Below, one piece after another: positions 6,742 to 10,020 of a stretch of 10,020 bases of DNA. Numbering within the stretch: position 1 is the first letter of the stretch; each line of letters starts with the position of its first letter. The stretch is from positions 1 through 10,020 of the forward strand of contig VSNR01000159.1 of the NCBI GenBank assembly GCA_009774345.1. The letters run 5' to 3'. Below the pieces are notes generated by a model. The model searched no databases and had not been told where the DNA came from. It was given only the letters and a program-made list of their open reading frames with translations. The DNA comes from Lachnospiraceae bacterium. GTDB taxonomy: Bacteria; Bacillota; Clostridia; Lachnospirales; Lachnospiraceae. The position numbers and the translations under genes are program-made.

Positions 6742-7383
6742 TCAGTATTCCTCAACACACAGCAGCAGCATGCCGCGCTGCACTTCGACCTCCGCGGGTT
6801 CTCCTATAAATTCATTGCTCACTCCAATCGGAAACTCCTGCTTGACGGTTACCTCGTCCAGCAGATATTTCAGACCGCGCTCGGAGACCCCATACGCATC
6901 TCCTCCATAGGCAAAGACCGAAATGCGCCTCCCCCTCTGGGAAAAATCTGCTGGAAAGCACATCTTTGTATCCTTTATCAGCATCAGTGTGACATCATCC
7001 CCCACGATGGTTCCCCTTGCTCCCCTGTTCATTAGATACAGCAGGCACTGAATATTTGCCAGTGTATGATCCAGTCTGCCGCCCAGTGCACCATATAGTT
7101 CAAACTGCTCATAACCTGCCGCCAGTCCTTCCTTTATCGCTGCGAGCATATCTGTATCATCCTTTTCGACAGGCAGTCTTTTCACCTGCAAGGAATCTGC
7201 CAGCGCCTGTGTTTGCAAGGAATCCATGTCCCCCAGCACCAGATCAGGCGTCCTTCCTATCCGGGTCAGGTACGCGAGCCCCCCGTCTGCTGCAATGCAC
7301 AGATCTTCTTGCTTCACTGCCAGCCGTCTCTCAAGCAGCTGCGTGTCACACACACCCGCCCCGATGATAATACACTTTCCCAT
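6742..7383 (-). CDS. thiN: Thiamine diphosphokinase
   Basis: ThiN transfers pyrophosphate from ATP to thiamine to make thiamine diphosphate (TPP), the active cofactor, in the cytoplasm. From the ATG at 7383 it has 213 aa, close to the usual size. The hallmark motifs are all present: AADGG (31-35), GDMDS (51-55), EKDDTD (73-78), GALGGRLDH (98-106) and the C-terminal GVSNEF (187-192) near the thiamine site. An in-frame ATG at 7395 would add MGRR. AGAGGGG touches that codon with no spacing, and homologues normally begin close to the first beta strand (KCIIIGAG), so the shorter form is preferred; the choice is uncertain. It is the first gene after the promoter at 7418-7446. The predicted leader is too short for a TPP riboswitch. 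The next gene begins 14 bases after its stop, suggesting one transcript. Confidence 0.93.
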   Translation of the reverse strand: MGKCIIIGAGVCDTQLLERRLAVKQEDLCIAADGGLAYLTRIGRTPDLVLGDMDSLQTQALADSLQVKRLPVEKDDTDMLAAIKEGLAAGYEQFELYGALGGRLDHTLANIQCLLYLMNRGARGTIVGDDVTLMLIKDTKMCFPADFSQRGRRISVFAYGGDAYGVSERGLKYLLDEVTVKQEFPIGVSNEFIGEPAEVEVQRGMLLLCVEEY

Positions 7384-7417
7384 ACGCCTTCCCATCCCCT
7401 CTTATCCTTATCCTTCT

Positions 7418-7446
7418 ATCATATAGAAAAAGTCCGCCAAAGTCAA
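7418..7446 (-). promoter_or_regulatory. Promoter of the thiN-CmpB-kinase operon
   Basis: On the minus strand TTGACT (7441-7446) is followed after exactly 17 bases by TATGAT (7418-7423), a near-consensus vegetative promoter. Transcription would start near 7411, giving a leader of roughly 16 or 28 bases depending on which thiN start is used. The -35 box lies in the loop of the chemoreceptor gene's terminator hairpin and the spacer contains that hairpin's distal arm. Confidence 0.75.
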
Positions 7447-7461
7447 GCCTTGGCGAACTTT
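7427..7461 (-). terminator. Terminator of the binding protein-chemoreceptor operon
   Basis: Read on the minus strand, AAAGTTCGCCAA (7450-7461) pairs with TTGGCGGACTTT (7429-7440) with one mismatch and a nine-base loop. A T run follows (7427-7431). It begins about 25 bases after the chemoreceptor stop codon. The A run on the opposite side is short, so activity on the plus strand is doubtful and no plus-strand gene needs it. Confidence 0.8.
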
Positions 7462-7485
7462 TGTTCTAAATCTTTTTATCCTGTA

Positions 7486-9228
7486 TCAGAAACTCTTGAA
7501 TACATCGGTCTCTTTCTGTAATGCAGCCGCAATCAACTGGTTCTCATCCATTCTGTTGCTGATATTCTCCATATCCGTCACAAGCACCTGTGTGCTCTCC
7601 GCTGCGCCTGTTACGCCTCTAGCGCCATCCTCAATGGCATCTGTGATCGTCTCAATAGATGCCGCAATCTCATCCACCGCACGCTTTAAGTCATCCGTCT
7701 TTGTCGTAAACTCATTCATAACACCCTCTATGTATGTGGCATTATCCCTGTACTGTTCACCGCTGCTCACAAAATTCTCAAATTCCGGCAGAATTGAATC
7801 CGTCATATATTCCACAAGATTGTTGGAATGTCCTGCAAGATTATGTACTGCGTTAATCACGACGCTGTTGATCTCCTGAATACGGTTTGCCGTCTGACGG
7901 CTCGATGCCGCAAGCTGCCTGATCTCATCTGCGACAACTGCAAACCCCTTTCCTGCCTCCCCTGCGCGCGCTGCCTCAATCGAAGCATTTAACGCAAGCA
8001 GATTGGTCTGGCTTGAAATCTTTAAGATGTCATTTGTCAGTCCATTGACCTGTTCTACGCTCTTGCTGTCCTCTATTGCCTGATTTAATACCTCAAGAAT
8101 CTCCTGCACCTTTGTGCTGGTCTCCTGCATGTTTGTCTTGGCATCAAGCTCCATCTTATCAGCATTTTCTTTCATTCTCTTAGAGTATTCATTAATGCTG
8201 TTTGACTTGTCTGCAATCATCTCAACCTCACTGCGCACAGAGTCTGCATTCTGGTTAATGATCGTTGCCGAATGCCCAACCTCCTGCATGGTAGCCGAGA
8301 GCTCCTCTGTGACTGCTGACAGATCGGAAGCGCTGTCATTTGAGGTCCTGACACTCTCCTGCACTTCATTGACAACCTCCTCGAGCTTTCTTGAGTTTTC
8401 GATAATCATTTTCATGATGCTTTGCAGCTTCGCCATAAAAGTATTGATACCATTTCCCAGATCAGAGATCTCATCATTTGACAAGATACTGATTCGCTTG
8501 GTCAGATCTCCCTCACTCTGGTCAATGCCCCTGATAATGTCATTGATCTCATGGTTTGCGACAATTAGTTTTCTAATAATTAAGATAAATACGCTGTACA
8601 ATGTAATCAAAAGAGCAATCACACTGAGTACCACAATAATGGTATTTTTTAATACCGCTTTATTATATTCCGTTGTCAATGCATCACTCGCCTGCATGGC
8701 ACTCGCCTGCGCACGTGCCATCATACTTTCCACCTGACGCTGCATCTCATCACTGCATTGCTTGATAGTGCTGTTCGCAAGTTCAAACGCCTTTTCCTTC
8801 TCTGCGTTTCCACTGAAGGCCATCAAGTTTGCAATCTCATATTTCATCGTCTCATAATTCGATAGAATCGTATTATATGCAGAAGCATCCTCCTCCTCAA
8901 GATTGTCCTTAAATTCTTTCAGATAATTATCCAGAACCTCCTCTTCTGCACGCACCTCTGCCACTGTCGCAATCAATGTATCCAGATCTGTTGCTATAAT
9001 ATGAGAAAGTGCCTTCTTATGAATCTCTTGCAGCTCTTTTTCAATATCACTGAGATCAGAAATATTGACCATATGCTCATCTGAAATTGTCACTGCTGTG
9101 GTATTGACCTTCTTTAAATTACTGATTGCAGCAGTATTTGAGAAAATCGCCAGTGCTCCGAGAATAAAAACCGGAACTAAAATGATGATTGTTATGCTCA
9201 ACCGCATCTTATTATTCATTTTGTTCAT
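7486..9228 (-). CDS. Methyl-accepting chemotaxis protein (transmembrane chemoreceptor)
   Basis: This gene encodes a 580-aa chemoreceptor with the standard layout. It has a membrane segment (10-30), an extracellular, mostly helical ligand region of about 160 residues that fits a four-helix bundle, a second membrane segment (194-217), a HAMP domain (about 218-273) and a long cytoplasmic coiled coil. The hairpin tip that contacts CheA and CheW is clear: ISSQTNLLALNASIEAARAG (404-423), then GKGFAVVADEIRQLA. Methylation-type helices flank it (around 304-317 and 542-557). There is no C-terminal pentapeptide tether for CheR. AAGGAGGGA five bases before the ATG at 9228 fixes the start over the in-frame Met4 and Met8. 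It follows the solute-binding protein gene by 12 bases and has no promoter of its own, so the two are likely one operon. The receptor implies a motile host. Confidence 0.94.
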   Translation of the reverse strand: MNKMNNKMRLSITIIILVPVFILGALAIFSNTAAISNLKKVNTTAVTISDEHMVNISDLSDIEKELQEIHKKALSHIIATDLDTLIATVAEVRAEEEVLDNYLKEFKDNLEEEDASAYNTILSNYETMKYEIANLMAFSGNAEKEKAFELANSTIKQCSDEMQRQVESMMARAQASAMQASDALTTEYNKAVLKNTIIVVLSVIALLITLYSVFILIIRKLIVANHEINDIIRGIDQSEGDLTKRISILSNDEISDLGNGINTFMAKLQSIMKMIIENSRKLEEVVNEVQESVRTSNDSASDLSAVTEELSATMQEVGHSATIINQNADSVRSEVEMIADKSNSINEYSKRMKENADKMELDAKTNMQETSTKVQEILEVLNQAIEDSKSVEQVNGLTNDILKISSQTNLLALNASIEAARAGEAGKGFAVVADEIRQLAASSRQTANRIQEINSVVINAVHNLAGHSNNLVEYMTDSILPEFENFVSSGEQYRDNATYIEGVMNEFTTKTDDLKRAVDEIAASIETITDAIEDGARGVTGAAESTQVLVTDMENISNRMDENQLIAAALQKETDVFKSF

Positions 9229-9240
9229 TTTGTTCCCTCC

Positions 9241-10020
9241 TTATTGTACCACTGAAGCAGTGATGCCTTTTACAAGCCTGTCCATCAAGTCCTGCATCGG
9301 CATATTGTCTGGATTACCCGCCGCTATAGTATCCGCAAAGCTCGTGCAGGCATCCCAATAACTGTTGCCCACCCGCTGTAGCACGCCATACTGTGACTGT
9401 TCAATGACAGCTGCGATTGCCGGAACCTTGCCCACTGCGTCAGATGCTGCCGCCACTGTGTTTGCAGGCCCTTGGCTTCTCTCCTCAAACCGCAGGATCT
9501 GGTTCTCCTCATTTGTAATCCAATCTGCCAGTTTATGTGCCCACGCCAAATGTTCTGAGTACGCATTGACCCCAAACATCTTATATCCCTTAAAGGAGGA
9601 CATCTGAATCTGCTGGCCATTACAGGTATAGGTTGGCAGTTTGCATGCGCGATAATTATTTCCCCATGCTTCCTCCACTGCCACTGCATTCCACACACCA
9701 CTGATTCCAGCAATACAGGTACCATCCCTTACACCTTCAATAAAAAGGCCATCCGCCTGCGCCACAAAACCCGGATGTGTAGCAATATTCAACAATGCCT
9801 GCCCTATATCAACACCTTTAATGCTTCCCTCTGTGGCATTCCAGTTGCAGTGGTTTGTCACCCCATCATCGTTAATGCCAAAATCAAGTCCTGTATTGCC
9901 GAAAAATGAATACAGATACCAGCCAGAATTAAACTCCATAGATATTTTCTTTTCATTCTCGGCTGCCACCTCAAGGATTCTGTCAAAAGTTTGTACATCC
10001 GCATCTGATAAATATTCCTT
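9241..10020 (-). CDS. Extracellular sugar-type solute-binding protein, C-terminal part (partial)
   Basis: The last 259 residues of a binding protein are visible. The frame stays open to the right edge, so the N-terminus, signal peptide and any lipobox are outside the window. A GTG at 9969 is internal, not a start. Stretches such as GISGVWNA, GYKMFGVNAYSEH, WAHKLADWITNEENQ and RFEERSQGPAN resemble the C-terminal lobe of family 1 (MalE-type, maltodextrin) binding proteins. Such proteins normally deliver sugars to an ABC importer, but the next gene is a chemoreceptor rather than a permease. The visible part has five cysteines, which is many for this family and would allow disulfides. The ligand is not certain; a maltose or oligosaccharide type is the best guess. 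Confidence 0.85.
   Translation of the reverse strand, partial: KEYLSDADVQTFDRILEVAAENEKKISMEFNSGWYLYSFFGNTGLDFGINDDGVTNHCNWNATEGSIKGVDIGQALLNIATHPGFVAQADGLFIEGVRDGTCIAGISGVWNAVAVEEAWGNNYRACKLPTYTCNGQQIQMSSFKGYKMFGVNAYSEHLAWAHKLADWITNEENQILRFEERSQGPANTVAAASDAVGKVPAIAAVIEQSQYGVLQRVGNSYWDACTSFADTIAAGNPDNMPMQDLMDRLVKGITASVVQ

Noticed and set aside
7384..7417. A TPP riboswitch before thiN.
   Set aside because: The leader predicted from the promoter is under 30 bases, far too short, and no thi-box sequence is visible.
9967..9969. GTG as the start of the solute-binding protein.
   Set aside because: The frame stays open to the window edge with sensible protein sequence upstream, and no ribosome site precedes the GTG, so it is an internal valine.

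Overview
The window looks like a piece of a Firmicutes chromosome, most likely class Clostridia and perhaps a motile Lachnospiraceae-type gut bacterium. The basis is the strong AGGAGG-type ribosome binding sites, a YheI/YheH-like heterodimeric ABC exporter pair, a CmpB-type membrane protein, a Clostridia-style hybrid histidine kinase and a chemoreceptor paired with a sugar-binding protein. This placement is an inference from gene content, not from a marker gene. I see no tRNA, rRNA, CRISPR array, insertion sequence or phage gene.

Left part (1-3885, plus strand). An AT-rich stretch with a strong intrinsic terminator (61-92) is followed by an unusual structured leader. It holds two identical 55-bp direct repeats (98-152 and 188-242), each able to fold into a bulged hairpin, with a third, different hairpin between them. 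Right after it comes a two-gene operon encoding the halves of an asymmetric ABC exporter. The first half (288-2072) has Asp in place of the catalytic Glu but a canonical LSGGQ signature. The second half (2053-3831) has the catalytic Glu but an altered LSVGQ signature. Together they would form one degenerate and one active ATP site. The operon ends at a terminator that works on either strand (3841-3885).

Middle part (3892-7446, minus strand). A promoter whose -35 box sits in the loop of the preceding gene's terminator (7418-7446) drives thiN (thiamine diphosphokinase), a CmpB-family membrane protein and a membrane-bound hybrid sensor histidine kinase. These three genes are packed with gaps of 14 and 8 bases. 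Below them lies a 53-residue coiled-coil protein gene (3892-4053) with its own strong extended -10 promoter. It converges on the exporter operon and shares its terminator.

Right part (7427-10020, minus strand). A sugar-type extracellular solute-binding protein, cut by the window edge, is followed after 12 bases by a transmembrane methyl-accepting chemotaxis protein and then a terminator. The pairing suggests the binding protein presents its ligand to the chemoreceptor.

The gene functions are mostly of known types. The least explained items are the leader repeats in front of the exporter, the small coiled-coil gene, and the joining of thiN with a membrane protein and an orphan hybrid kinase.
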